Positions 1 through 7,761 are shown, numbered from the stretch's first letter. The stretch: 64,000 bases of DNA from Streptomyces nojiriensis (GCF_017639205.1 NZ_CP071139.1:4346001-4410000), one strand, 5' to 3'. The notes: generated by a model from the letters alone, not told the origin. Made by a program: numbers and translations.

Positions 1-116
1 CCCCACCGCTCCAGAAACCGCGCCGCCCGCCCGGGCAACGCGGCGATGAACTCCCGCCCCGCGTCCCCGTTGTACGTAACCTGCGCCTCGATCAACCCAT
101 CCGGAATCTCGACCAT
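1..116 (-). CDS. 5' end of an aminoglycoside phosphotransferase-like gene (partial)
   Basis: On the minus strand an ATG at 116 opens a frame that stays open to the window edge, about 38 codons. The N-terminus begins MVEIPDGLIEAQVTYNGDAG and continues with an FIAALPG...FLERW stretch. As I recall it, this resembles the start of Streptomyces aminoglycoside/hydroxyurea phosphotransferase-family proteins, which are small-molecule kinases of the protein-kinase-like fold. No catalytic motif lies inside the window, so the family call rests on the N-terminus only. It diverges from the oxidoreductase gene across a repeat-rich gap. Confidence 0.5.
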   Translation of the reverse strand, partial: MVEIPDGLIEAQVTYNGDAGREFIAALPGRAARFLERW

Positions 117-136
117 CCCCGGACCGTATCCCTGCG

Positions 137-240
137 GGGTGCCCTGCGGGCGGCTCGGCGGTCCACGGCGCGGGCTGCCCCCCGCCGGGGCCGGGTGCCC
201 TGCAGGCGGCTCGGCAGTTCACGGCGCGGGCTGCCCCCGC
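137..240. repeat. Imperfect direct repeat of about 48 bp, two copies
   Basis: The stretch starting GGGTGCCCTGC at 137 recurs at 193 with only a few substitutions. Both copies share the GGCTCGGC core and the run CACGGCGCGGGCTGCCCCC. The 56-bp offset places the copies head to tail, separated by about eight bases. Confidence 0.7.
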
Positions 241-300
241 GGGGGCGGCGCCTCAATCGCCGGCGGGGCTTGAAGGGGTGGGGCGGTGCCCCGCACGAGG

Positions 301-510
301 GTCTCCTCGGCTCGCGCCAGGCGGCCGTGGTTCTGCCGTGCGGCCTGGGTTGCGCGCTCGTCCTGCGGGGACCCTCCTGCGTGTCCCCGCCCCACGGCAG
401 GGCTACGACGGCGGAAGGGGAGTGGGGACGGGGCGGGGTGTCCCCGCAGGACGAGCGCGCAACCACCGGGAACAACCGAGACAAGCCCGCACGCGCCGAG
501 CCGAGGAGAC
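301..510. repeat. Nested inverted repeats able to form a long cruciform or RNA hairpin
   Basis: An inner 24-bp arm (349-372, beginning GTTGCGCGCTCG) is perfectly complementary to 440-463. An outer 14-bp arm (301-314, GTCTCCTCGGCTCG) is perfectly complementary to 497-510. Both pairs share one axis, so the whole segment can fold on itself. It lies between divergent genes and may be a mobile-repeat relic or a structured transcript. Confidence 0.7.
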
Positions 511-755
511 ACCCCGCCCCGGCCCCACGGACCGCCCCGAACCGACAAGCCCGCCACACCCAGCCCCGCCACCCGCCGAGGCACGCGCACTTTCAGCCTC
601 GCCGGCGTTTGAGGCGCGGGTCCGGGCAGCGCCCGGCACACGACCCGCACCCGGCAAACAGCCCGAGCCGAGCACACCGCCGAGCCACCCCGCAGGGGCC
701 CGGCAGGGCGCCCGGCTCTGGACACCCCTCCGGAACGAGGTGTACCAACTCCCCC

Positions 756-2141
756 ATGACGATCAACGGCGGCATTTCCTTCTGGTACGCGTCCGAGCGA
801 ACCGGCACCCCGGCCACCCCGCCCCGCGCGCCCCTGACCACCGACGCCGCCGCCGACGTCGTCATCGTCGGCGGCGGCTACACCGGCCTGTGGACCGCCT
901 ACTACCTCAAGCGCGCCGCCCCCGACCTCCGCATCACCGTCCTGGAACAGAAGTTCTGCGGCTACGGCGCCTCCGGCCGCAACGGCGGCTGGCTCTACAA
1001 CGGCATCGCCGGCCGCGACCGCTACGCCGCCCTCCACGGCCGCCCGGCCGCCCGCCGACTCCAGCAGGCCATGAACGAGACCGTCACCGAGGTCATCGAC
1101 GTCACCGCCAAGGAAGGCATCGACGCCGACATCCACCGCGGCGGCGTCCTCGAGGTCGCCCGCACCCCCGCCCAGCTCGGCCGCCTGAAGGCCTTCCACG
1201 CCCACGAGGTCGCCTTCGGCGAGACCGACCGGGAGCTCCACGACGCCCCCGCCACCCGCGCCCGCATCGACATCGCCGACGCCGTCGGCTCCAGCTGGAG
1301 CCCCCACGGCGCCCGCATCCACCCCCTGAAGCTGGTCAAGGGCCTGGCCGCCGCCGTCGAAGCCCTCGGGGTGGTCATCCACGAGTCCACGCCCGTCACC
1401 GAGATCGCCCCGCGCCGGGCCGTCACCCCGTACGGCACGGTCCGCGCGCCCTACGTACTGCGCTGCACCGAGGGGTTCACCGCCGCCCTCAAGGGCCAGA
1501 AGCGCTCGTGGCTCCCCATGAACTCCTCGATGATCGTGACGGCCCCGCTCCCCGCCGAGACCTGGTCCCGACTGGGCTGGTCGGACAGCACGCTCCTCGG
1601 CGACATGGCCCACGCCTACATGTACGCCCAGCGCACCGCCGACGACCGCATCGCGATCGGCGGCCGCGGGGTCCCGTACCGCTTCGGATCCCGCACCGAC
1701 AACGACGGCCGCACCCAGCCGGCCACCGTCTCCGCCCTGACCACCCTCCTGACCTCCTTCTTCCCGCAGCTCGCGGGTACGGAGATCACCCATGCCTGGT
1801 CGGGCGTGCTCGGCGTGCCCCGCGACTGGTGCGCCACCGTCACCCTGGACCGCGTCTCGGGCCTGGGCTGGGCGGGCGGCTACGTGGGCTCGGGCGTCGC
1901 CACCGCCAACCTCGCGGCCCGCACCCTGCGCGATCTGGTCCTCGGCGAATCCACCGAACTGACCACCCTGCCCTGGGTCGACCACCGCGTCCGCCGCTGG
2001 GAGCCGGAACCCTTCCGCTGGCTCGGCGTCCAGGCCCTCTACGCCGCCTACCGCGAGGCGGACCGCCACGAGACCGCCACCCACCGCCCGACGACGACCC
2101 CCCTGGCCCGCCTGGCCGACCGCATCTCGGGCCGCCACTGA
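756..2141 (+). CDS. FAD-dependent amine oxidoreductase (DadA/gamma-glutamylputrescine oxidase-like)
   Basis: This encodes 461 residues. An N-terminal dinucleotide-binding motif (VVIVGGGYTG, residues 35-44) is followed by GASGRNGGWL near residue 71, a pattern typical of DAO-family flavoproteins such as PuuB. A second FAD-contact region (GLGWAGGYVGSGVATANLAA) lies near residue 370. Such enzymes oxidise a free or glutamylated amine with FAD and release ammonia and peroxide; the actual substrate cannot be read. The ATG at 756 is chosen because the in-frame sequence upstream is low-complexity and the family motif starts about 35 residues after it. The gene ends just left of the integrated element. 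Confidence 0.85.
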   Translation: MTINGGISFWYASERTGTPATPPRAPLTTDAAADVVIVGGGYTGLWTAYYLKRAAPDLRITVLEQKFCGYGASGRNGGWLYNGIAGRDRYAALHGRPAARRLQQAMNETVTEVIDVTAKEGIDADIHRGGVLEVARTPAQLGRLKAFHAHEVAFGETDRELHDAPATRARIDIADAVGSSWSPHGARIHPLKLVKGLAAAVEALGVVIHESTPVTEIAPRRAVTPYGTVRAPYVLRCTEGFTAALKGQKRSWLPMNSSMIVTAPLPAETWSRLGWSDSTLLGDMAHAYMYAQRTADDRIAIGGRGVPYRFGSRTDNDGRTQPATVSALTTLLTSFFPQLAGTEITHAWSGVLGVPRDWCATVTLDRVSGLGWAGGYVGSGVATANLAARTLRDLVLGESTELTTLPWVDHRVRRWEPEPFRWLGVQALYAAYREADRHETATHRPTTTPLARLADRISGRH

Positions 2142-2200
2142 CCACGGCCCGGCGGGAGCGCGAAAACCCCGACTCGGGGATCCGAGCCGGGGTTCCGGTG

Positions 2201-2244
2201 GGGCCCCCTGTCGGATTCGAACCGACGACCTACGCATTACAAGT
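2201..2244. repeat. Integrase-distal attachment site of the integrated element
   Basis: These 44 bases are identical to 18515-18558, which is the 3' half of the tRNA-Thr gene from the anticodon loop to the acceptor end. Here the tRNA 5' half is missing: after ACAAGT the sequence departs completely. This is the duplicated core left by tyrosine-recombinase integration into a tRNA gene. Confidence 0.95.
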
Positions 2245-2251
2245 TGTCCGA

Positions 2252-2545
2252 TCCCGTTCCGATGGCGTCCGTAGGCTCATGTGGCCCTTCCTCCGCGGCT
2301 GGTCAGCAGGGTTCTCGTACACGTGCGGACACCGGCGTGCGATCACGAATGAAGCCTCGAATGGGCCCACAACTGAGCCCTCTTGCGTCCTCATAGCCCG
2401 CCCGGACCCGAGCCTCAGCAGCACGTCGGACAGCGCCTACAACGATCCCTTCCAAGGCCACCCACCAACTGCCCCAGCACCATGGCCAGCAGAGCCCTCT
2501 GCGCGTCTAGGATGCAGCGGACGGGCTGACATGCGCGACTCTGCC
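2252..2545. other. Gene-free left end of the element
   Basis: About 300 bases between the distal att core and the first cargo gene. I see no gene with a credible start and ribosome-binding site. It may hold arm-type integrase sites and the cargo promoter, but I could not identify repeats or a clear -35/-10 pair. Confidence 0.4.
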
Positions 2546-2556
2546 GAGGGGGAAGG

Positions 2557-3147
2557 GTGCCATCGACTGCATATAGGCGTTGGGCGACGGAGAGAAATTC
2601 GAAGCTCAAAGAGCTGTTCGATGCACATGCGAGCGTCGGAGGCCAGGGGCGTGGACGCCGGTGGCGTACCACACAGGTGAACTGGTCGATCACACTGAGG
2701 CTTGCTGGGGAATTTCAAGGATTCTCAAGAGATTTGCACGATGAGGCATCAGACATTCTCTGCGACCCCATCACCTCCCCCACCCTCCAGGCGATTCTAC
2801 GAAGCGGGCTTTCCAGAGGACGGAAACTCGACCGGGGGAATGCACAACCGTCCGCCCTTGGTAGCGATTTCGCCAGTCTAGGATTGGGCCTATGGCCCGC
2901 ACTAAAGACGGCCGACAAGCGGGCCGGGAAATGGCAGGACGAGCTCGAAACTCTCAATACGGCCCGCAATGCCATCGCCCACGACGACCAGTCCGAATTC
3001 CTGAAGCTAAAGAAAAAGGGGAAACTTCCTATAACGTTGACCACGGTCCGCACATGGCAGCGAGCTGTCGACGGTCTGGCCGTCACGATGGATGATGTCG
3101 TAGGGGACTACTTGGGTGAATTCGCGGGGGGTAATCGGCCATGGTGA
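2557..3147 (+). CDS. HEPN-like protein with an Rx4H motif (element cargo)
   Basis: This encodes 196 residues and starts at GTG 2557, four bases after a GAGGGGG ribosome-binding site. A largely helical protein carries RNAIAH (Arg137-His142) within LNTARNAIAHDD. This is the Rx4-6H signature of HEPN domains, which in many toxins and phage-defence proteins form a metal-independent RNase site at a dimer interface. The stop overlaps the ribosome-binding site of the next gene, so the two are probably co-expressed. Base composition is visibly richer in A and T than in the transfer genes, as expected of acquired cargo. No other domain is recognised, and RNase activity is inference. Confidence 0.55.
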   Translation: MPSTAYRRWATERNSKLKELFDAHASVGGQGRGRRWRTTQVNWSITLRLAGEFQGFSRDLHDEASDILCDPITSPTLQAILRSGLSRGRKLDRGNAQPSALGSDFASLGLGLWPALKTADKRAGKWQDELETLNTARNAIAHDDQSEFLKLKKKGKLPITLTTVRTWQRAVDGLAVTMDDVVGDYLGEFAGGNRPW

Positions 3148-3155
3148 GGAGAGAG

Positions 3156-3788
3156 ATGAGCGAGCTGGAGCCCGGTCAAGTGGTTCAGGTCCCCTGGGGG
3201 CTCGACCTCCTGAAGGGAGTGGTGCTGCGCACCTACGACACAGGCCGCGGACTGAAGGTCGTCGTGAACGTTGAGGTTCCCGACCTGCATGGCTCAAACA
3301 TCGAGGAAGTATCCGTAACCCTGCCCGCCGACTCAGTCCGGCCATGGGAAGAGGGCTCCGGCCCGCGACCGGGAGACTGGGCTCACGCCTACGCATACGA
3401 GCGAAACCTCACCGCAGAAATCATCAGGGTAATCTCCCGGGTCGCGCCAGACGCAAGGGCGAGCATCTCCGAGTCACAAGTAGACAGAGGTCACGACTTC
3501 GATCTATCTCTCGAATACGAGGGCAACGAGGTGCACCTACGAGGAGTCGTAAAGCATGCAACACGCACCATCGCTCCAGAATCGCTGAAGAAAGCGCTAA
3601 GTCTCGCCCAGAGCCCCCTCTCCCCCGTCGCCCTATTCAGCAACGTCGACCTCTCCAGCGCCGCGAGAAGACTACTCCATCTAGAGGGAAATCCTAATTT
3701 TCACTGGATTAAATGGGGCGGGAAAATGGACAGCGACCGGCTCGCCTCGGAACTGGCTGAAATTTTTGAGATTCCACAGCGAGGTTAA
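3156..3788 (+). CDS. Unknown cargo protein, possibly with a degenerate PD-(D/E)xK-like core
   Basis: This encodes 210 residues. ATG 3156 is preferred over the in-frame ATG at 3141 because AGGAGAG lies just before it (3147-3153). Residues 5-65 look like a small all-beta module (GQVVQVPWGLDLLKGVVL...VTLPADSVRP). Residues about 80-170 alternate helix and strands around HDFDLSLEY (Asp114, Asp116) and LRGVVKHA (Lys133). That spacing recalls the D...ExK arrangement of restriction-like nucleases, but the acidic residue before the lysine is valine, so catalysis is doubtful. It could instead be a binding partner or antitoxin of the overlapping HEPN-like protein. I do not recognise the family. Confidence 0.45.
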   Translation: MSELEPGQVVQVPWGLDLLKGVVLRTYDTGRGLKVVVNVEVPDLHGSNIEEVSVTLPADSVRPWEEGSGPRPGDWAHAYAYERNLTAEIIRVISRVAPDARASISESQVDRGHDFDLSLEYEGNEVHLRGVVKHATRTIAPESLKKALSLAQSPLSPVALFSNVDLSSAARRLLHLEGNPNFHWIKWGGKMDSDRLASELAEIFEIPQRG

Positions 3789-3845
3789 AGTCGACGCCTC
3801 ACCACCAACCCAGCCTTGAGAAATGCACTACTTGGCCGGTCATTC

Positions 3846-4493
3846 CTATACCGCAAGGCGACTAGTAAAACCGTCGACACAGAGACGTTCGTAGGCCAAA
3901 GAAACCGCAAGGGGGACATCCTGATGGATCAGGAACCCTTGCTGGGGGTAGACAAGCAGCCTCTGCTGCGCGCCGACGAGCATGTCGAAGACCAGCCGGG
4001 GATCCTGAATCGATTCCACGTACTCGGCGAGCGTCATCGGCGCGGACGCGCTGACGATCTCTACCTCTGGCCACAGCTTGCGGGCCGTCGCGTAGGCCCG
4101 CCGCTCCTCGTAGGGCTTGCTGACCAGCAGCACCGACTCGACGGACACGCCCCGGTCCGCAAGGAGTGACCGGGAGAAGCGGATGTTCTCGCCCGTGTTT
4201 CGAGCCTTCGGCTCTACGAGGATGGCAGAGTCGGGAACGCCCAACTCTAGGGCCCGCTCACGGTAGTGCTCCGCCTCACCACGGGGCATCCGCTCGCGAG
4301 TCGTTCGGCTTGTGGCGCCGGTGAAGACGATCAGCGGCGACATGCCGCGCTGGTACAGGTCGACCACGACTTCAGCGACTCCGAGGTCATGGCTGCCAAG
4401 CCCGATGGCCACAGAGCAGCGCCGCGGCTCGTGGTGCATCTGCTGAAAGTCCCAGAGCTGTTCGGCGTCGGCCCAGTTCTGCGCGGAGATCAC
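3846..4493 (-). CDS. YdcF-family (DUF218) protein
   Basis: This encodes 215 residues. The fold signature runs through VAIGLGSHDLGVAEVVVDLY, LIVFTGATSRTTRERMPRGE, PDSAILVEPKARNTGENI and VLLVSKPYEERRA. These are typical of cytoplasmic YdcF proteins, whose Escherichia coli member binds S-adenosylmethionine; the role is otherwise unclear. The start is GTG 4493 behind GGGAGG, and its GTGA overlaps the stop of the GntR gene, so the pair is translationally coupled. In pSAM2 the repressor region includes the Nudix protein Pif; a YdcF protein holds the nearby position here. Any role in transfer control or immunity is inference. Confidence 0.8.
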   Translation of the reverse strand: MISAQNWADAEQLWDFQQMHHEPRRCSVAIGLGSHDLGVAEVVVDLYQRGMSPLIVFTGATSRTTRERMPRGEAEHYRERALELGVPDSAILVEPKARNTGENIRFSRSLLADRGVSVESVLLVSKPYEERRAYATARKLWPEVEIVSASAPMTLAEYVESIQDPRLVFDMLVGAQQRLLVYPQQGFLIHQDVPLAVSLAYERLCVDGFTSRLAV

Positions 4494-5278
4494 GGTGTTG
4501 CCTCCCGCGCCGAGTCGGGGACCTGGAAGTCGTAGGCCCACGCAAACCGGGTGGCCGCGTGCAGGCCAATGGCGTACTCGACGACAGTTCCGTCCGCCGT
4601 GTAGGTCGTCCGGTGCAGTTCAACGACCCACTCGCCGGGCGCCAGCTGGAGCAACGTCGCCTCCTCCACTGTCGCAACCCTCGCGAACAACTCCTCACGC
4701 ATGTGGTCGATCTCGTAACCCGCGTCGTAGAGGACGCGGAAGCCGCCGCCCCGGCCGGCGGGCCCCGGGGCCGGGTCGACGATGCGCGTTCCCTCAACGT
4801 GTTCGGGTCGGTAGTAGCTGGTCAGGGTGTGTGTCGGCTGGTCGCCTTCCTTCACGAGCCTGGCTCGCGCGTACACCTCGGCACCCTCGGGAAGCCCGTG
4901 CGCCGCTGCCACCAGCGGCGGCGCCGGCACCCGGCTGACGCTCTGCGTCTGCTCGCCGCGCTTGTACGCACGGCCTGATGCCACGCGGTCGGCGATGAAC
5001 GCCACCTCATCGCCGTCCCGCCACTTCGCCTTGTCGTACCGAGCGATGCCCAGACGCTTCAACGGAGCCTGCTGCCGCACGACCGTGCCGTGCCCCCGCG
5101 ACGAGGTCACAAGTCCCTCGGCTTCGAGCGCCTTGTATGCCGCGTGGACTGTGGACTTCGAACCCTCACCCGCATCCACAAGGTCGCGGATGTGCGGTAG
5201 CTGCTGGCCAGGGGCGTAGTCGCCCCGCCTGATCTGTTCGGCCAGCTTGTCAGCCAGCTCTCGCCACTTGGGTGCCAC
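4490..5278 (-). CDS. GntR/HutC-family repressor (KorSA-like)
   Basis: This encodes 262 residues. The N-terminal winged helix (about residues 5-70) contains PGQQLPHIRDLVDAG, KSTVHAAYKALEAEGLV and GHGTVV, typical of GntR proteins. The rest is a UTRA-like effector domain. In pSAM2, KorSA of this class represses its own promoter and the transfer and replication activator. Here the gene is transcribed away from the transfer operon, and three copies of a TCCTAGGA palindrome lie just upstream, two of them flanking a TTGACA box. The start is GTG 5278 behind GAGAGGAG. Autorepression plus repression of the rightward operon is the likely job. Confidence 0.88.
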   Translation of the reverse strand: MAPKWRELADKLAEQIRRGDYAPGQQLPHIRDLVDAGEGSKSTVHAAYKALEAEGLVTSSRGHGTVVRQQAPLKRLGIARYDKAKWRDGDEVAFIADRVASGRAYKRGEQTQSVSRVPAPPLVAAAHGLPEGAEVYARARLVKEGDQPTHTLTSYYRPEHVEGTRIVDPAPGPAGRGGGFRVLYDAGYEIDHMREELFARVATVEEATLLQLAPGEWVVELHRTTYTADGTVVEYAIGLHAATRFAWAYDFQVPDSAREATP

Positions 5279-5308
5279 GCGAGCTCCTCTCGATAGGTCC
5301 AGTCAAAC

Positions 5309-5382
5309 ACAGTCCTAGGACTGTTGACAGTCCTAGGACTGTGAGTCCATAGTCGTTCACAGAGGTTCGCAGTCCTAGGACA
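5309..5382. promoter_or_regulatory. Three GntR operators with an overlapping rightward promoter
   Basis: The 16-bp palindrome ACAGTCCTAGGACTGT occurs at 5309-5324 and 5327-5342. A third, nearly complete site (CAGTCCTAGGACA) lies at 5370-5382. A TTGACA -35 hexamer (5324-5329) sits between the first two and a CATAGT -10-like hexamer lies at 5348-5353. Occupied operators would block rightward transcription into the transfer operon and probably the divergent repressor promoter. The distances are exact; binding by this GntR protein is inferred from position. Confidence 0.75.
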
Positions 5383-5725
5383 GCGAACCGGAGAGGGCCT
5401 TCTTGGGGCTGCTCTCGGCGCCCGGAGAGCCCATGAGACGGCTCGAAGGAAGCGATTGCTCATTGAGAACTGAACAGTGGATCGAGGTATCCGTCCCCCT
5501 CCGAGCGGACGGCGCGTGCGGGTTCTGCCCCGTGCGCGGAACAGTGCTACCCCAACCCCTCCGTCGCCCGATCGGGCCGCGGCCGGTTGCCTCCTCTGCC
5601 CGTCTCGTACGGGCGGGGTTGAGGGGAGCCGGAGTTCTTCCTGCTTCACCCAACGCAGTGCAGCCCCCGGCGTTCCCGCGCCGAGGGCTGCTGAGTCCCG
5701 TTCCTCTGTAGAAGGAGCAAGACCC
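5383..5725 (+). promoter_or_regulatory. Long untranslated leader of the transfer operon with a strong hairpin
   Basis: If transcription starts near 5360, the first gene at 5726 has a leader of about 360 bases, in which I see no credible gene. Near its end GCAGCCCCCGGCG (5660-5672) can pair with CGCCGAGGGCTGC (5679-5691), with one mismatch. There is no U-run after it, so it may be a stabilising or attenuating structure rather than a terminator. A GAAGGAG ribosome-binding site follows at 5711. Confidence 0.4.
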
Positions 5726-5998
5726 ATGAAGTCCATCGCTGCACTTCAGAACCTCGTTACCCCGTGGCCGGATGGCTTGGAGCCGTCGGATGCGGAGCTG
5801 GAAGCGATCGAGTGGGAGATGCCGCTGATCCTGGCGGAGGTCGACCTGCTCGACGCGGAGATCGCCGTTCTGGACCGGGCGCCGTCCGAGCTGGACGGCC
5901 AGCGGATCCGCCGGGCCCGCCGACGGATGCTCGCCGTCCGCCGGGACCTGACCAACCAGGCCGCCGCCGTCGTGGGCCTGACGGGCGGTGCCGCATGA
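5726..5998 (+). CDS. DUF6284-family small protein
   Basis: This encodes 90 residues, starting at ATG 5726 nine bases after GAAGGAG. The sequence (MKSIAALQN..., then EPSDAELEAIEWEMPLILAE and RRARRRMLAVRR) matches what I know of DUF6284, a small helical family common as the first gene of AICE transfer operons. Function is unknown. Its stop overlaps the next start (ATGA), which begins a chain of coupled genes running to 7735. Confidence 0.7.
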   Translation: MKSIAALQNLVTPWPDGLEPSDAELEAIEWEMPLILAEVDLLDAEIAVLDRAPSELDGQRIRRARRRMLAVRRDLTNQAAAVVGLTGGAA

Positions 5999-6339
5999 CC
6001 ACACCGGCGATGCCCCTGTCGGCCATGGCCGCGCCGCTGATGGCGCTGCGCATCTTCGAGGACATTTACCGGAACCTGCCGGCACCGTGCGTGTCGGTGT
6101 CGACGGTCTACCCCAACGTGCTGGAACTAGCCTTCCACGACGACCTCGACGGGTTCGAGGAGTGGTGTCTGGCACTGGGGATCCGGTCCCGGAACGTGTC
6201 GCACGGTGTTCAGAACAGTGGCCGCACCCGCGTCCTGAAGGCCGAGACCAGCTACTCCGGCGGAGTCGTGAAGCTGATCGGCTACGCCGAGAACCCCGTC
6301 CCGGACGGGGAGCGTTCACGGGCGGAGGCCACGTCGTGA
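5995..6339 (+). CDS. Hypothetical AICE protein
   Basis: This encodes 114 residues, and its ATG overlaps the upstream stop. I see no catalytic motif. The middle (STVYPNVLELAFHDDLDGFEEWCLALGI) looks like a compact alpha/beta fold with a Trp-Cys pair. No signal peptide or membrane segment is visible. Position in a coupled operon just before a membrane transfer protein suggests an accessory role in regulation or transfer. Confidence 0.6.
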   Translation: MTTPAMPLSAMAAPLMALRIFEDIYRNLPAPCVSVSTVYPNVLELAFHDDLDGFEEWCLALGIRSRNVSHGVQNSGRTRVLKAETSYSGGVVKLIGYAENPVPDGERSRAEATS

Positions 6340-7400
6340 GCGAGCACAGCGGCCCTGTGGGCCGCCGCTCGCTGTCCACGGCACAGAAGAGCGTCCTGGC
6401 CGCCGCGTTCGCGCCGATGATCGGCACGGGCGTGATGGGCGGGGCGGGAACGTACAGCAACATCTCCCACGCCTACGGCACCGGCACAGCGCTCGGTGCG
6501 GTCGCGGCCGGTGAGGGCGCCACCGCCGTCCTCGGCCTGGTCCTCCTCGGACTGACCATGCTGGGCCAGTCCTCCCCGCAGGTGATCCGGCTGGGCCTGT
6601 GGGCTCTGCCGGCCGCGGCTTCGGTGATGGCCGCGATGGCCGCCCCGGATGCGGGGCGGACGGTCATCTACGCGATCACACCTTTGGGGATGTGTGTGTC
6701 CGCCGAGGGCATGGCCTTCCTCGCCCGGCGGATCGTCGTCCACACCGACGGCCGGGACGCCGAAGCCGAAGCGAGGAACGCGGCGGTCGTACAGGCGCTC
6801 GCCTACCACCGGGCCCGCGCCGCGAACCACCCCGACGCCAGGGTCCAGGGGAAGTCGGTCAAGGCGTCCTGGAAGCTGGCCCGGAAGGTCGGCGCCGGAG
6901 ACCTGGCCCTGGGCACCCGGCTCCTGGACATCCAGCGGGAGCGGCTCACCGAAGGCGCCGACGCGGCCCTGGGCGGCATGTTCTCCCTCCCCGTCACACC
7001 GGCCGTGACGGCCGACCCCGTCCCCGCCCTGCCCGAGGGCGAGGAGACGGCCGTTCTGCCGTCCGTCACAGCTCCCCGTGACGTGGAAGACACGCAGGTC
7101 ACACCCCCCGAAACGGAGCCCGAGCCGATCGGCGTCTCGGGGGCGTCACACCCGCCCGTGACGCCCGTGACGCTGGCCGAGGTCGCGGCCGTCGCGGGCG
7201 TCACGGTCCCCGAAGCCGGCGTGGCCCTCACCGACACGCAACTGATCGTCGTCCTGCGGTTCCTGCGCTACTCCACCGACCCGGCGATGTCCTACCGGCA
7301 CGCGGTCACCGCCTTCCGTGCCGCCGGGTTCGTCGGCGGTGAACAGCGCGTCCGCACCGCCTGGGGCACCCTCCTCTCCCAAGAGGAAAACGCCGCATGA
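6336..7400 (+). CDS. Membrane-associated conjugal transfer (spread) protein
   Basis: This encodes 354 residues from GTG 6336, overlapping the previous stop as GTGA. Residues about 13-115 hold four hydrophobic stretches (for example GALGAVAAGEGATAVLGLVL-type and LGLWALPAAASVMAAMAA). A cytoplasmic charged region and an acidic, Pro/Thr-rich linker follow. The C-terminal 80 residues (TDTQLIVVLRFLRYSTDPAMSY) look like a helical DNA- or protein-binding domain. This resembles the spread-gene membrane proteins next to TraB in Streptomyces plasmids and AICEs, thought to help plasmid movement across hyphal septa. The assignment rests on topology and context. Confidence 0.6.
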   Translation: MSEHSGPVGRRSLSTAQKSVLAAAFAPMIGTGVMGGAGTYSNISHAYGTGTALGAVAAGEGATAVLGLVLLGLTMLGQSSPQVIRLGLWALPAAASVMAAMAAPDAGRTVIYAITPLGMCVSAEGMAFLARRIVVHTDGRDAEAEARNAAVVQALAYHRARAANHPDARVQGKSVKASWKLARKVGAGDLALGTRLLDIQRERLTEGADAALGGMFSLPVTPAVTADPVPALPEGEETAVLPSVTAPRDVEDTQVTPPETEPEPIGVSGASHPPVTPVTLAEVAAVAGVTVPEAGVALTDTQLIVVLRFLRYSTDPAMSYRHAVTAFRAAGFVGGEQRVRTAWGTLLSQEENAA

Positions 7401-7735
7401 GCACCCTGCCCGTCTACCGCTGGCGCCTCGCACCTGAGGGTCTGGCCACCCGCCGTCAGCTCCGCGCAGTCGGGCTCCGGCCCGGCGGCCAGGACGTCGC
7501 CGCCCAGCTGGAGCGCCCCCGGCGCCGACGGGGCCCGCTGGTCGCCTACCTGTACCGGGTCGACCTGGCGAAGCCGGTCCGTCCGATGACCCCCAACCGG
7601 TGGGCCGCGCTCGCCAAGGCGGATGCCGCCCGCCGCCGCTGCCCGGTCTGCAGCGACCACCTGCCCTACGTGATCCCGCCCTCGCTCGGCATGTGCGTGG
7701 CCTGCCACGACTTCCCGGAACAGCGCGCCGCCTGA
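7397..7735 (+). CDS. RRQRL-type zinc-binding small protein
   Basis: This encodes 112 residues, with its ATG overlapping the upstream stop. It has TRRQLRAVGLRPGG near the N-terminus and two CxxC pairs (CPVCSDH and CVACHD) near the C-terminus, forming a probable four-cysteine zinc site. The combination matches the RRQRL-motif zinc-binding family found almost only in actinomycete mobile elements. Function is unknown; a nucleic-acid-binding role is plausible. Confidence 0.72.
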   Translation: MSTLPVYRWRLAPEGLATRRQLRAVGLRPGGQDVAAQLERPRRRRGPLVAYLYRVDLAKPVRPMTPNRWAALAKADAARRRCPVCSDHLPYVIPPSLGMCVACHDFPEQRAA

Positions 7736-7761
7736 GCACCCGACCTGATCAGGAGTCACAC

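Larger units (their letters stand above)
117..755. other. Gene-free, repeat-rich intergenic region
   Basis: I see no supportable gene in this stretch of about 640 bases. Long frames cross it on both strands, as they do in most high-GC DNA, but their translations are low-complexity Arg/Pro/Gly/Ala. It holds a direct repeat (137-240), nested inverted repeats (301-510), and two oppositely oriented copies of a palindromic motif around CGCCGGCG flanked by CCTCAA/TTGAGG (about 249-276 and 592-619). The oxidoreductase promoter probably lies in the last 100 bases. Confidence 0.6.

Noticed and set aside
195..755. In-frame extension upstream of the FAD oxidoreductase start
   Set aside because: The translation is Arg/Pro-rich low complexity passing through repeats; the family begins about 35 residues before GGGYTG, as given by ATG 756.
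219..2237. Long open frame antisense to the oxidoreductase gene
   Set aside because: Typical high-GC shadow: Gly/Ala/Val/Asp-rich translation without motifs, opposite a clear gene.
2230..2424. Small minus-strand frame over the distal att site
   Set aside because: Begins inside the gene-free left end and runs into the tRNA fragment; no ribosome-binding site or recognisable product.
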